DNA of 64,000 nt, taken from the NCBI GenBank assembly GCA_016709545.1, contig JADJMO010000016.1, forward strand, positions 124,001-188,000, in the 5' to 3' direction. A model generated the notes under the pieces. That model had not been told where the DNA came from. It worked only from the letters and a program-made list of their open reading frames with translations, and searched no databases. The translations under genes and the position numbers were made by a program. The DNA comes from Myxococcales bacterium. GTDB taxonomy: Bacteria; Myxococcota_A; Polyangia; Polyangiales; JADJMO01. This document shows, in pieces, positions 26,354 to 36,337 of this stretch (positions are counted from its first letter, which is position 1; every line of letters begins with the position of its first letter).

Positions 26354-26424
26354 TTTTCCCCTCACCGCGTGGCATGGTGCGAGCCGCCTCGCTCGTTCCC
26401 GCATCCAAGAGCCACGCAGGACCC

Positions 26425-27304
26425 ATGACCACGAACCCTCCCCGCCTCGTCCACGCCGATCTCTCCGTCACCGACGCGCGGGCCCACGCCCAGCTCGAGG
26501 CGCTGCGGGCGCGGCTCGCGCAGCTCGGCTCGGTCGTGGTGCTACTCGGGCGGTGTCGACAGCGCGTTCGTGCTGCAGGTCGCGCACGAGGTGCTCGGCG
26601 CGCGCGCGGTCGGTCTCACCGCGGTCAGCCCCAGCCTGCCCCCCTCGGAGAAGCAGGCGGCCATCGAGCTCGCCGAGAAGCTCGGCGCCCCGCACGAGCT
26701 CGTCGAGACCCACGAGATCGACGACCCGAACTACGCGGGCAACCCCACCAACCGCTGTTATTTCTGCAAGTCCGAGCTCTACAAGGTCGCCGCCGAGTTC
26801 GCGAAGGCGCGCGGGTTCGCCGCCCTCGCCAACGGCACCAACGTCGACGATCTCGGCGACCACCGCCCCGGCCTCGACGCCGCGCGCGAGGCCAACGTCG
26901 TGAGCCCGCTGCTCGACGTCGGGATGACCAAGGCCGACGTCCGCCTCCACGCGCACAGCCTCGGCCTGCCGGTCTGGGACAAGCCCGCGGCCGCGTGCCT
27001 GTCGTCGCGCCTGCCCTACGGCACCGCGGTCACCCGCGAGCGGCTGTCGCAGATCGGCGGGCTCGAAGAGGAGCTCCGCGCGCTCGGGTTCCGCCAGCTC
27101 CGCGTGCGCTGGCACGACAAGGTCGCTCGCATCGAGGTCGAGGCCAGCGAGATCGCCCGCGCGTTCGAGCCCGAGATCCGCAACGCGATGGTCGCGGCCG
27201 GCAAGCGCCACGGCTTCGCCTACGTCACGCTCGATCTGCAGGGCTACCGGCAGGGCAGTCACAACGAGCTGCTGGTCGGCAACGCCCTCCGCGTGCTGCA
27301 GTAA
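26425..27304 (+). CDS. larE: LarE sacrificial sulfur transferase (frameshifted)
   Basis: A ~293-residue PP-loop ATPase. It has the PP-loop YSGGVDS, visible only after correcting a shift near 26541, then NRCYFCKSELY and the sulfur-donor-type Cys in AACLSSRLPYG. In characterised LarE this Cys gives its sulfur to nickel-pincer nucleotide and is left as dehydroalanine. No larB or larC partner lies in the window. Start ATG 26425; the N-terminal helix is in the first frame. Confidence 0.85.
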
Positions 27305-27309
27305 CCCTC

Positions 27310-27885
27310 ATGCCCATGCGATGGCGCTTCGCAGCGGTGGTGCTACTCGCCGCCTGCTCGCGCACCCCCGAGGAGCCGAGCCCCATCGTGCGCGACCCCA
27401 CCAACAAGCCCGCCAGCAGCGTGGTCGGGCCGGGTCCCAAGGCGGAGCCCACGATCCCGCCCCCCGCCAAGGACTGCCCAGCCGACCCGGACCCGAGCCA
27501 GATCGGCACCCTCTACGGCAAGGGCAAGGGCTCGTTCCAGACCCCGGACGGCGCGACCCACACCTTCGACCTCGAGATCGCGCGCACCGAGACGGCGCAG
27601 GCGCGCGGCCTCATGTACCGCACGCACCTGGCCGAGACCGCGGGCATGGTGTTCGTGTTCGCCGAGTCGCACCACGCGCGGTTCTGGATGAGGAACACCT
27701 GCATCCCGCTCGACATCGTGTTCATCGGCGAGGATCTCAAGGTCCTCGGCGTGGTGCTGGCGCGACCGCTGGACGAGTCGGGCGTCGAGGTGTCCGGGTT
27801 CAGCAAGTACGTGGTGGAGCTCGCCGCCGGGGTCGCCAAGAAGCGCGGGATCGCCATGGGCACGACGTTCGTGCCACCCCCGTGA
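27310..27885 (+). CDS. DUF192 lipoprotein
   Basis: A 191-residue exported protein with lipobox LLAACS (Cys16) and a Pro-rich linker. A DUF192 domain follows: FDLEIARTETAQARGLMYRT, MVFVFAES, FWMRNTCIPLDIVFIGED and the ending KYVVELAAGVAKKRGI. The family is common as a secreted or periplasmic single domain; its function is unknown. It lies 5 nt after larE and 35 nt before the cyclophilin. Confidence 0.85.
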   Translation: MPMRWRFAAVVLLAACSRTPEEPSPIVRDPTNKPASSVVGPGPKAEPTIPPPAKDCPADPDPSQIGTLYGKGKGSFQTPDGATHTFDLEIARTETAQARGLMYRTHLAETAGMVFVFAESHHARFWMRNTCIPLDIVFIGEDLKVLGVVLARPLDESGVEVSGFSKYVVELAAGVAKKRGIAMGTTFVPPP

Positions 27886-27920
27886 GACAAAACCGCGGTC
27901 GCGTGCTACCGACGGGCTCC

Positions 27921-28652
27921 ATGCGCCCCTTGGTCCTCCTCACTTTCGCTCTGTCGCTCGTGTCCCTCGGCTGCAAGCAGGCGCCCGACGAGATCGTCGG
28001 CAAGGACCCGAACGCCAAGGGCGCTCCGAACCCCGGCGGGGCCGGCGCGGGCGGCGGCGGTGGTCCGATCACGGCCATCAAGTCGCCGTACACGCTCCAG
28101 GCGGTCACCGAGGGCCTCGCCAAGGCGGGCACGCTCTACGCCGATCTGGAGACCGACATGGGCAAGATCTCCTGCAAGCTGCTCGACGACAAGGCGCCCG
28201 TCGCGGTCGCCAACTTCGTGGGCCTCGCGCGCGGGATCCAGCCGTTCAAGGACCCGGTCGGCGGCTCCTGGGTCCGCCGCCCGGCCTACGACGGCGTGGT
28301 GTTCCACCGCGTGGTCAAGGGGTTCATGATCCAGGGCGGCGACCCGAGCGGCATGGGCACCGGCGATCCGGGCTACGTGTTCGCCGACGAGGTTCCGAAG
28401 GGGCCCAACGGCGAGGTGCTGGCAAAGCACGACCACGCGGGCCAGCTGTGCATGGCCAACAAGGGCCCCAACACCAACGGCATGCAGTTCTTCATCACCG
28501 ACGGCGCCGCCCCCTGGCTCGACGGCGGCTACACCATCTTCGGCGAGTGCAGCCCCGAAGAGACCGTCCACAAGATCGGCAACACCCCCGTGCAGGGCGA
28601 GACGCCCGTCACCAAGCCCCGTATCTCCAAGATCGTCATCCGCCGCGAGTGA
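27921..28652 (+). CDS. cyclophilin-type peptidyl-prolyl isomerase, lipoprotein
   Basis: A 243-residue lipoprotein with lipobox LVSLGC (Cys18), a Gly-rich spacer and a cyclophilin domain. Landmarks are VANFVGLARG, YDGVVFHRVVKGFMIQGGDP (catalytic Arg in FHR), GQLCMANKGPNTNGMQFFIT and GYTIFGECSP. It would assist protein folding in the periplasm or at the outer membrane. TACCGA lies 8 nt before the ATG, suggesting its own start site. Confidence 0.9.
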   Translation: MRPLVLLTFALSLVSLGCKQAPDEIVGKDPNAKGAPNPGGAGAGGGGGPITAIKSPYTLQAVTEGLAKAGTLYADLETDMGKISCKLLDDKAPVAVANFVGLARGIQPFKDPVGGSWVRRPAYDGVVFHRVVKGFMIQGGDPSGMGTGDPGYVFADEVPKGPNGEVLAKHDHAGQLCMANKGPNTNGMQFFITDGAAPWLDGGYTIFGECSPEETVHKIGNTPVQGETPVTKPRISKIVIRRE

Positions 28653-28657
28653 GCACC

Positions 28658-30058
28658 ATGAGCACCCCTTTCCCCTCCCAGATCTTCCGCGAGTACGACA
28701 TCCGCGGCAAAGCCGAGCGTGACCTCTCGAGCGATCTGTTCGAGGGGATCGGCTACGCGTTCCGCACGCTGTTCCCCGACGGCGCCCGCCCCAAGGTGGC
28801 CGTCGGGCGCGACTGTCGCCTGTCGTCGCCGCGGCTGTTCGAGGCGCTGGTCGAGGGGCTGGTCGCCGCGGGCGTCGACGTGGTCGACGTGGGCATCGGC
28901 CCGACCCCGATGCTCTACTTCAGCGTCCACCACCTCGGCGTCGACGGCGGCCTGATGATCACCGGCAGCCACAACCCGGGCGACGAGAACGGCGTCAAGA
29001 TGCTGCGCCGCAGCGGCTCGATCTACGGCGTCGAGATCCAGGCCCTGCGCGCCCACGTCGAGGCCGGCGTGCGCATGAAGGCCGAGCACCGCGGCTCGGT
29101 GGAGCGCTGGGACCCGGAGCCCGCGTACGTCGACACCATGCGCGAGAAGATCGTGCTGAAGCAGAAGATTTCGGTGGTGGTCGACGCCGGCAACGGGGCG
29201 GGCGGGCCGCTCGCGCTCGCCGCCTTCAAGGCCGTAGGCATCGAGCCCGTCGCGCTCCACTGCGACATGGACGGGCGCTTCCCGCACCACCACCCCGACC
29301 CGACCCAGCCCGAGAACGTCGCGGAGCTCATCGCCAAGGTGAAGGAGACCAAGGCGCAGGTGGGCCTCGCGTTCGACGGCGACGCCGACCGCCTCGGCGC
29401 CATCGACGCCGACGGCAGCATCGTGTGGGGCGACCGCCTGCTCACCCTGTTCGCGCGCGACATCCTCCGGGACCACCCGGGCGGCGCGATCCTCGGCGAG
29501 GTGAAGTGCTCGCAGACCCTCTACGACGACATCGCCAAGCACGGCGGCCGCCCCATCATGTGGAAGACGGGCCACTCGCTCATCAAGGCCAAGATGAAGG
29601 AGGAGCACGCGCTCCTCGCCGGCGAGATGAGCGGCCACTTGTTCTTCGCCGACCGCTATTTCGGGTACGACGACGCGATCTACGCGGCGCTGCGGCTCAT
29701 CGAGATCCTCGCGCGCGAGGGCAAGACCATCGGCGAGCTGCTCGCCGATCTCCCGAAGACCTTCGTCACCCCCGAGATCCGGGTCGACTGCCCCGACGCG
29801 CTCAAGTTCCGCATCGTGGACGCCGTCCGCAACAAGTTCCGCGCGGCCATCGGCGGCAGCGTCGACGGCCTCGCGGTGCGCGACGTGGTCGACGTGGACG
29901 GCGCGCGCATCCTGTTCGACCACGGCTGGGGCCTCGTGCGGGCCTCCAACACCGGGCCGGTGCTCGTGGTGCGCTTCGAGGCCGACACCGAGGCGCGACG
30001 CGACGCGCTGCGCGCCGCGGTCGAGGGCGCCATCGAGGAGGCGAAAGCCTCGCTGTGA
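28658..30058 (+). CDS. algC: phosphomannomutase/phosphoglucomutase
   Basis: A 466-residue alpha-D-phosphohexomutase. Motifs: the phosphoserine loop ITGSHNPGDENG, the metal loop FDGDADRLG, the sugar-binding GEMSGHLFF and the C-terminal phosphate-binding RASNTGP. These match the bifunctional PMM/PGM (AlgC) subgroup. It supplies mannose-1-P or glucose-1-P for surface polysaccharide. It starts at ATG 28658, 5 nt after the cyclophilin stop, and its own stop overlaps the GTG of the ATPase. Confidence 0.92.
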   Translation: MSTPFPSQIFREYDIRGKAERDLSSDLFEGIGYAFRTLFPDGARPKVAVGRDCRLSSPRLFEALVEGLVAAGVDVVDVGIGPTPMLYFSVHHLGVDGGLMITGSHNPGDENGVKMLRRSGSIYGVEIQALRAHVEAGVRMKAEHRGSVERWDPEPAYVDTMREKIVLKQKISVVVDAGNGAGGPLALAAFKAVGIEPVALHCDMDGRFPHHHPDPTQPENVAELIAKVKETKAQVGLAFDGDADRLGAIDADGSIVWGDRLLTLFARDILRDHPGGAILGEVKCSQTLYDDIAKHGGRPIMWKTGHSLIKAKMKEEHALLAGEMSGHLFFADRYFGYDDAIYAALRLIEILAREGKTIGELLADLPKTFVTPEIRVDCPDALKFRIVDAVRNKFRAAIGGSVDGLAVRDVVDVDGARILFDHGWGLVRASNTGPVLVVRFEADTEARRDALRAAVEGAIEEAKASL

Positions 30059-30966
30059 AGAAGAAGAAGGCGGCGCGGAGCGCGGAGGAGGCGGCGCCGC
30101 CTCCCGTCCGCTGCGTCGCCTTGACCAAGCGCTTCGGCGAGCACACCGTGCTCGACGGCGTCGACCTCGACTGCAGGGAGCGCGAGACCAACGTCATCAT
30201 CGGCGGCTCCGGCGCCGGCAAGACCACGCTGCTGCGCCTGCTCATCGGGCTCGAGAAGCCCACCTCGGGCCGCGTCGAGATCGACGGCGTGGACATCGCG
30301 CCGCTGAGCGAGCGGGCGCTCAACGAGGTGCGCCACAAGTTCGGAATGTGCTTCCAGTACGCGGCGCTGCTCGACTCGCTGACCATCTTCGACAACGTGG
30401 CCTTCCCGCTGCGCGAGCACACGAGCCTCTCCGAGAAGGAGATCCGGGCGAAGGTGCGCGACAAGCTCGTGGCGCTGGGGCTCGAGTCGCGCGTCGAGGA
30501 TTTGTATCCGGCCGAGGTCAGCGGCGGCATGCGCAAGCGCGTGGGGCTCGCGCGCGCCCTCATGCTCGACCCGAAGATCATCATCTACGACGAGCCCACG
30601 AGCGGCCTCGATCCGATCACCACCCACACGGTCGACGAGATGATCGAGCAGGCGCGCCGGGATTTCGGCGTGACCAACGTGGTGATCTCGCACGACATGG
30701 CCTCCACGTTCCGCATCGCCCACCGCGTGCACGTGCTCGTGCGCGGCAAGATCGTGGCGAGCGGCACGCCGCAAGAGGTGCTCGAGTGCGGGCGCGACGA
30801 CGTGCGCGAGTTCATCGAGGCGAGCGGCGTCGACACGGCGAACGTGCACCGCATCGGCAAGGACAGCGCGGACGCCCCGGCCGCGAGTCAGCCGCACGTG
30901 GAGCTCCCGACGGGGGAGCCACCCACGGGGGAGCCACCCACGGGGGAGCCGCCCGCCGAGCCCTGA
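30055..30966 (+). CDS. MlaF-like ABC transporter ATPase
   Basis: A 303-residue ATPase starting at GTG. Walker A is GGSGAGKTT, the Q-loop is MCFQYAALLDSLT, the signature is VSGGMRKRVGLARAL, and Walker B is IIIYDEPTSGLDP followed by SHDMAS. The MCFQYAALLDSLTIFDNVAF block is typical of MlaF/Ttg2A, the ATPase of outer-membrane lipid trafficking. The C-terminus carries three near-identical 15-bp units (30910-30954) coding PTGEP repeats. No MlaE permease or MlaD is adjacent. Confidence 0.85.
   Translation: MKKKKAARSAEEAAPPPVRCVALTKRFGEHTVLDGVDLDCRERETNVIIGGSGAGKTTLLRLLIGLEKPTSGRVEIDGVDIAPLSERALNEVRHKFGMCFQYAALLDSLTIFDNVAFPLREHTSLSEKEIRAKVRDKLVALGLESRVEDLYPAEVSGGMRKRVGLARALMLDPKIIIYDEPTSGLDPITTHTVDEMIEQARRDFGVTNVVISHDMASTFRIAHRVHVLVRGKIVASGTPQEVLECGRDDVREFIEASGVDTANVHRIGKDSADAPAASQPHVELPTGEPPTGEPPTGEPPAEP
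30910..30954 (+). repeat. three tandem 15-bp units in the ATPase gene
   Basis: The units at 30910, 30925 and 30940 share ACGGGGGAGCCACCC; the third has one change. They encode the PTGEP repeats at the C-terminus. In-frame slippage would change tail length only. Confidence 0.7.
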
Positions 30967-30967
30967 C

Positions 30968-31378
30968 TCAGCCGGTGAGGTAGGCGAGGGCCTGGGCCTC
31001 GTCGTCGAACACCTGCAGGGTGACCCCTGCCTCCGCGGCGTACCTGTGCACCTGCAGCTTGCCGACGGCGAGGCGCACGAGGTATGCGCTCTTCTCGAAG
31101 CGCTGGGTGAAGGCATTGAGAGTGCGGCGCCGTCGGGCCTCGGCGGCCTCGTCCTCGTCCGCGTTGCGGAGTCCAGCCCGGCGTAGATCGACGAGCAGCC
31201 GCGTCGTCCCCGGGGCAATCGCGTGCGCGACGAGCAACTCCTGGAACACCGCGAGCGCGCCGTCACCAGGGGCGGGGCTGAGCCGCTCCGTCGCGCGCCG
31301 TGCTGCGACCAGGCGCCGGCTCGCGTCGTACTCCAGGGTCCAGTCGACGAGGCTTCCGTCGTCGATGCGAGAGAGCAT
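30968..31378 (-). CDS. small STAS/SpoIIAA-like protein
   Basis: A 136-residue cytoplasmic protein. The alternating strands and helices (VDWTLEYDASRRLVAARR, GTTRLLVDLRRAGLR, LQVFDDEAQALAYL) and its size resemble SpoIIAA/STAS-like proteins common in myxobacteria, though no phosphorylatable Ser block is obvious. It is convergent with the ATPase: the stop codons are 1 nt apart. The fold assignment is inference. Confidence 0.5.
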   Translation of the reverse strand: MLSRIDDGSLVDWTLEYDASRRLVAARRATERLSPAPGDGALAVFQELLVAHAIAPGTTRLLVDLRRAGLRNADEDEAAEARRRRTLNAFTQRFEKSAYLVRLAVGKLQVHRYAAEAGVTLQVFDDEAQALAYLTG

Positions 31379-31413
31379 GATCGACCGATGCCCTCGGGGA
31401 GGGCGTGGTTGCG

Positions 31414-31956
31414 TCAGGCGGCTTCGGAGCTGGACCAGACGGGCTGACCGATCATCGGCGCGAGGGTCTCCGGGTCCTGCCCGATCCAGTGCACCCGATC
31501 CCGGTGGCGCGAGGGGGCGTCCGACGGGTGCAGCTGGCCGTGCAGCCAGACCTCCTCGATCGCGAGGTCGGGGTCGGAGACGAGGCGCGCGACGACCTCG
31601 GCCGCGTCGACGCAGGCCTTGCCCTCGCCGCGCTGCACCTTGGCCGCGCACAGGTGCACCGTCACCACCGACTCGGACGGGCTCCGGACGACGACCTCGT
31701 AGTGGTAGTACTGCCAGGGCGCGCCGCCCCGCAGGTTGAGGATCTCCTCGTCGGGCGCGATGGTCTGGCGGAGCAGCATGCGGAGGTCGTGGGCGTCGCC
31801 GCGGCAGCGGAAGGCCATGAGGAGGGGTTCCGACGCGCACCAGCGCTCGAAGTCCGGGTCGGGCTCGAACTCGCTCGTGTGGCGGCGGTAGACCCCGATC
31901 CCCCAGTAGACGAGGAGGCACGTGAGGAGCGCGAAGAGCGGCTCGAGCACGAACAT
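31414..31956 (-). CDS. hypothetical membrane protein
   Basis: A 180-residue protein with one N-terminal membrane helix (PLFALLTCLLVYWGIGVY) and a soluble domain containing ERWCASEPLLMAFRCRGDAH and YYHYEVVVRSPSESVVTVHLC. The end is WIGQDPETLAPMIGQPVW. Even use of Trp/His/Cys and the codon pattern support coding. I do not recognise a family. It lies 35 nt upstream of the STAS-like gene on the same strand. Confidence 0.55.
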   Translation of the reverse strand: MFVLEPLFALLTCLLVYWGIGVYRRHTSEFEPDPDFERWCASEPLLMAFRCRGDAHDLRMLLRQTIAPDEEILNLRGGAPWQYYHYEVVVRSPSESVVTVHLCAAKVQRGEGKACVDAAEVVARLVSDPDLAIEEVWLHGQLHPSDAPSRHRDRVHWIGQDPETLAPMIGQPVWSSSEAA

Positions 31957-32185
31957 TCCCCTTGTTCTGGAGCCTTTCCTCAGGTTGGGCAAGGGGATTC
32001 CGCGGGTTTTCCACAGGAAAGGATTCCGCACACTTGCGATTCCGGGGGAAAATGGCTTGCGCGAGCCCCTCGGGCATCCTAGTTCTTGTCGGGTCACTAC
32101 CGGCGTGTCCTCTGGCGCGCCGCCTCCGAGCTGGTCTCGGGTGCGGTTCGAGCGAGGCGCAACCCCCGCCGGGAGCGTACCCCCC
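31957..32185 (+). promoter_or_regulatory. divergent control region upstream of smc
   Basis: A 229-nt gap with lower GC than its surroundings. It contains two copies of GGATTCCGC (31995-32003, 32021-32029) flanking an inverted repeat TTTCC-ACA-GGAAA (32008-32020), and a third partial copy near 32038. This arrangement suggests a regulator-binding site. No clear -35/-10 pair was found for smc. Confidence 0.35.
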
Positions 32186-35100
32186 ATGCAGCTCCGCAAG
32201 CTCGAGATCCTCGGGTTCAAGTCCTTCAACGATCGCACGGTCATCAAGTTCGACCACGACGTCACGGGCATCGTCGGCCCGAACGGTTGCGGCAAGTCGA
32301 ACATCGTCGACGCGATCCGTTGGTGCATGGGCGAGCAGAGCGCCAAGCACCTCCGCGGCCGGGCCATGGAAGACGTGATCTTCAACGGCAGCGAGACGCG
32401 CAGCGGCGCGGGCTTCGCCGAGGTCACGCTCACCTTCGAGAACAAGGACGGCCTCGCCCCGGTCGAATACCGGGACTACCCCGAGATCGCCGTCACGCGC
32501 CGCCTGCACCGCGACGGCGAGAGCGAGTACCTGATCAACAAGACCCAGGTCCGCCTCAAGGACATCACCGATCTGTTCCTCGGCACCGGCGTCGGCACCA
32601 AGGCCTACTCGATCATCGAGCAGGGCAAGATCGGCCTCATCGTGTCGAGCAAGCCCGAGGACCGGCGCATGCTCATCGAGGAGGCGGCCGGCATCACCAA
32701 GTACAAGAGCAAGCGCAAGCAGGCCGAGCGCAAGATGGAGCTCACCCAGCAGAACCTGCTGCGCGTCGGCGACATCGTCACCGAGCTCGAGAAGAACCTC
32801 GGCTCCCTCGAGCGCCAGGCCAAGAAGGCCGAGCGCTATCTCTCCTACCGCCGCGAGCAGGACGACCTCGTCCTCCACGAGGCCGCGCACAAGTTCCTCG
32901 GCATCGTCGCGACGCAGAAGTTCGTGCAGGTCGCCCTCGGCGAGTGGACCGACACCGCCGACCAGCGCCGCACGGCGCTCGTCACCCGCGAGGCCGAGCT
33001 CGAGGGCCTGCGCCTCGCCTCGCTCGAGGCCGAGCACGCGCTCGAGCTGGTGCAGCAGGAGAGCATCGCCAAGGACAAGGAGGTCTCCGCCCTCGAGGCC
33101 GAGATCGCCCGCGCCCGCGACAACCTGCAGACCATCAAGGCGCGCGAGGCCGACGCCGCCCGCGAGCTCGAGGGCGTGAGCCGCGAGCGCGACGCCCTGC
33201 GCGGCGAGCAGGAGCGGTTCGCCGCCGAGCTCGCCTCCCGCCGCGACGACGACGAGGCCGCCGAGGCCGCGCTGCTCGTGGACGACGAGCGCATGCAGGA
33301 GTCGCTGGCCCGCCTCGAGGAGGCCGACCGTCGCCTGGCCGAGCTCCGCCGCAAGAGCAGCGAGCTCGCCGCCCGCATCGCCCGCTCCGAGGCCGCCCTC
33401 GCCGGGTTCGACCGCCGCAAGAACGACGTCCTCGTCCGCCGCGAGAAGCTGCAGGCCGAGCGCGAGGATCTCGAGGGCCGTCAGCTCGAGCTCGTCGCCC
33501 GCCAGGCCGAGCTCTCCCGCGCCGTCGACGACCTCCGCCAGGGCAAGACCACCAGCGTCACCGAGCGCGAGGCCCAGGAGCAGCGGCTCACCCAGCTCAA
33601 GCGCGACGTCATCGAGAGCGAGAAGCTCCTCGACACCAACAAGCACGACCTGCAGCGCGCGCGCTCGCGCATGCACGCGCTCCTCGAGGTGCAGTCGCGC
33701 CTCGAGGGCGTCGGCCTCGGCGTCCGCGCGGTCATCCACCGCCGCGACCCGGGCGTGCTCGGCATGCTCGCGGATCTGGTCGAGCCGCCGCCCGAGCTCA
33801 CCCAGGCCCTCGCCGCCGCGCTCGGCGACCACCTGCAGACCCTGGTCGTCACCGACGAGGCCAAGGCCATCGAGCTCGCCCACTGGCTGCGCGACGAGAA
33901 GAAGGGGCGCGCCGCGTTCCTCCCCCGCGCGGGCCGCCACCTCGGCGAGAACGTGGCCGCGCTGCCGGCCGACCTGCTCGAGAGCGGCGACGCGCTCGGG
34001 TACTTCGCCGACCTCGTGAAGATCCGGCCCGACGACCAGGAGATCGTCCGCGCGGTGCTCGGCGACATCGTCGTCGCGCGCGACTTCGAGGCCGCCCACC
34101 GCGTCCGCGAGCGCCTCGCCGATCGCCCGCCGCACGCGGTCGTCACCCTCGAGGGCGAGGTGTTCCACCGCGACGGCCGCGTCGTCGCCGGCGAGCACGA
34201 GCAGGTCGCCGCGGGCATGCTCGACAGCAAGCGCGAGACCCGCGAGCTGTCCGAGGTGGTCGCGCGCCTCGACGTCGTCGTCACCGACCTCGTGCAGAAG
34301 CACCAGGCCCTGCGCGCGCAGATCAGCGAGACACAGACGGCCCTCGACGCGGCCCGCCGCAGCGAGCACCAGGGCGAGCTCGCGCTCGTCTCGGCCGAGA
34401 AGGACCTCCGCGCGACGGACAACGACCTCTCCCGCGCGCGGCAGCGCCTCGAGACCCTCGTCGGCGAGACCCAGGACCTCGCCGAGCAGCTCGCCGAGGC
34501 CGAGGGCGAGCAGGGCGACGCCCGCGCCGACCTCGCCACCGCCTACGACGAGAAGTCCGCGACCGAAGGGCAGGGCGAGGACGCCCAGCGCGACGCCGAC
34601 GACAAGCGCCAGGAGGTCGAGGCGCGTCGCAGCGTCGTCACCGAGCGCAAGATCCAGGTCGCGCGCGCCAAGGAGAAGACCCGCGGCATCGAGGGCGCCC
34701 TCGAGCGCCTCTCGCGGTCGATGGTCGAGCTCGGGACGCGCGAGGACCGCCTCCGCGAGGAGCTCCTCGGCGGCGCGCGTCGCCAGGGCGAGCTCGCCGG
34801 CTTCCTCTTCGCGAGCCGCGAGCGCCTCGACGGGCTCGTCACGGTGGCCCAGGCCCTCCGCGACGCCCTGGTCGAGAAGAAGGCGCTGCACGAGGCCGCC
34901 CGCGCGGCGATGGGCGCGCACGAGTCCGAGCTCAAGCAGCTGCGCACGGCGGCCGACGAGGCCGAGAAGACCCGCGTGCGCTACGAGATGCAGGACCGCG
35001 AGCTCAACATCGAGCGCCGCAACCTGCTCGACTCGGTCCGCGAGAAGTTCCGCGGCCTCGACCTCGCCCGCATCATCGGCGACTACCACCTGCGCGAGAT

Positions 35101-35811
35101 CCCGGGCGAGGAGCACCGCGCCCGCATCCACGAGCTCGGCGGCCTCATCGACCGCCTCGGCGCGGTCAACCTGGACGCCAAGCGCGAGCACGACGAGGCC
35201 AAGGCCCGCCACACGCACTTCGTCGAGCAGAAGGCCGACCTCGACCGCGCCCTCGCCGACCTCGCGAAGGCCATCGAGCAGATGGACCGCGAGTCGCAGC
35301 GCCTGTTCAAGGAGACCTTCGACGCGGTCAACCTCAAGTTCCAGGAGCTGTTCCCGAAGATGTTCCGCGGTGGCCGCGCCCGCTGCAGCTCACCAACCCG
35401 GACGACATGCTCGAGACCGGCATCGAGATCCTGGCCCAGCCGCCAGGCAAGAAGATCGGCAACATCGAGCTCATGAGCGGCGGCGAGAAGGCCCTCACCG
35501 CGGTCTCGCTGATCTTCGCGATGTTCCAGATCCGGCCCTCGCCGTTCTGCATCCTCGACGAGGTCGACGCCCCGCTCGACGAGGCCAACGTGGCTCGTTA
35601 CAACGACGCCATCCGCACCATGACGGACCGCTCGCAGTTCATCCTCATCACGCACATCAAGCGCACGATGCAGTCGGTCGACGTGCTCTACGGCGTGACG
35701 ATGCCCGAGCCCGGCATCTCGGCGCTGACCAGCGTGGATCTCACGCAGCTCGACGCGAAGAAGCGCGCTGCCCCGCCGAAGCCGGCGCAGCAGGAGATCG
35801 GGGTCGCCTGA
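32186..35811 (+). CDS. smc: chromosome segregation protein SMC (frameshifted)
   Basis: A ~1,208-residue SMC ATPase that organises and separates chromosomes with ScpA/ScpB. Walker A is GPNGCGKSNIVDAIRW near the N-terminus; two long coiled coils surround a hinge at about residues 510-660 (LGVRAVIHRRDPGVLGMLAD). The C-terminal signature is LMSGGEKALTAVSLIF, and Walker B is FCILDEVDAPLDEANV. A frame change near 35380 (after PKMFRGGRA) is needed to join head and coils and is best read as an indel. The last residues KKRAAPPKPAQQEIGVA reappear partly 1.1 kb downstream. Confidence 0.93.
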
Positions 35812-35886
35812 CACGGCGGGCGGTCGCTGCTGCGCGACGAGGGCAAGGGAGCCTGGGCTCTTGGCTGCCATGGCAGGAGGGTCGGC

Positions 35887-36020
35887 GTGAAGGCTCGTTC
35901 TCCGCCGGCGTGCCGCTCCTTGTGCGACGGGGCCCAGCTCTGCATGAGCGACGCCGAGTGCGGCGCAAAGAAGTGCACGCCGTTCAAGGCGCCCGACCTC
36001 CACATCACATTGGGCAGCTG
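35887..36020 (+). pseudogene. C-terminal scrap of a Cys-rich lipoprotein
   Basis: The plus strand encodes CRSLCDGAQLCMSDAECG and KKCTPFKAPDLHITLGSCK. This Cys spacing (CxxxC, QLCxxDxEC, then C..GxC) looks like the C-terminal end of secreted Cys-rich proteins of Polyangia. There is no signal peptide or upstream part in frame, and no stop follows the last Cys, so it is a remnant or badly shifted. Confidence 0.4.
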
Positions 36021-36049
36021 CAAGTACGCCGCGCGCCGCTCAGCCTCGG

Positions 36050-36265
36050 TCAGAACGCGAAACCGTCCGGCCGCCAGCGCAGGGCACCTGTGGCGACGCC
36101 GTCGCCCTCGACGGAGGTCTTCGAGGCGCACCCATTTCCGCCCAGCCCGGCGGATAGACGGTGTAGTCGCAACGCAGGCCGTCCACCGTGCAGGCGGTCC
36201 CCGAGTCGGCGCGGGAGGCGACGCCGACGGCGAGCACGACGAGGAGGTTTGCGAATCACCAGTCG
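36050..36265 (-). pseudogene. short secreted-protein remnant
   Basis: On the minus strand a hydrophobic start (LLVVLAVGVASRADS) leads to GTACTVDGLRCDYTVYPPGW. After a probable one-base shift it ends ATGALRWRPDGFAF at 36050. The GxACxxxGxxCxY pattern is that of small secreted Cys-rich proteins in this phylum. It may be a short gene with an indel or a decayed fragment. Confidence 0.35.
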
Positions 36266-36337
36266 ACTCTCCGGGGGCGGCCCGCACTCCGCAACACGGA
36301 CCGTGACCGATCTCCACGGAGGTGTCAGCATCTGCGC

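Larger units (their letters stand above)
35812..36337. other. gap with degraded Cys-rich fragments
   Basis: A 526-nt stretch without an intact gene. It contains two recognisable coding scraps on opposite strands, listed separately, and otherwise nothing I can identify. Confidence 0.5.

Noticed and set aside
25394..26404. A 336-residue minus-strand frame over the Gly-rich tail and AAC(3)-like gene
   Set aside because: It is antisense to two clear genes, with long Arg/His/Pro runs produced by the Gly-rich tail.
30968..35218. A 1,416-residue open frame on the minus strand
   Set aside because: All but its last 136 codons lie antisense to smc and have Leu/Val/Ala/Glu composition typical of GC-rich antisense frames. 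Only the 3' part (30968-31378) was kept as a gene.
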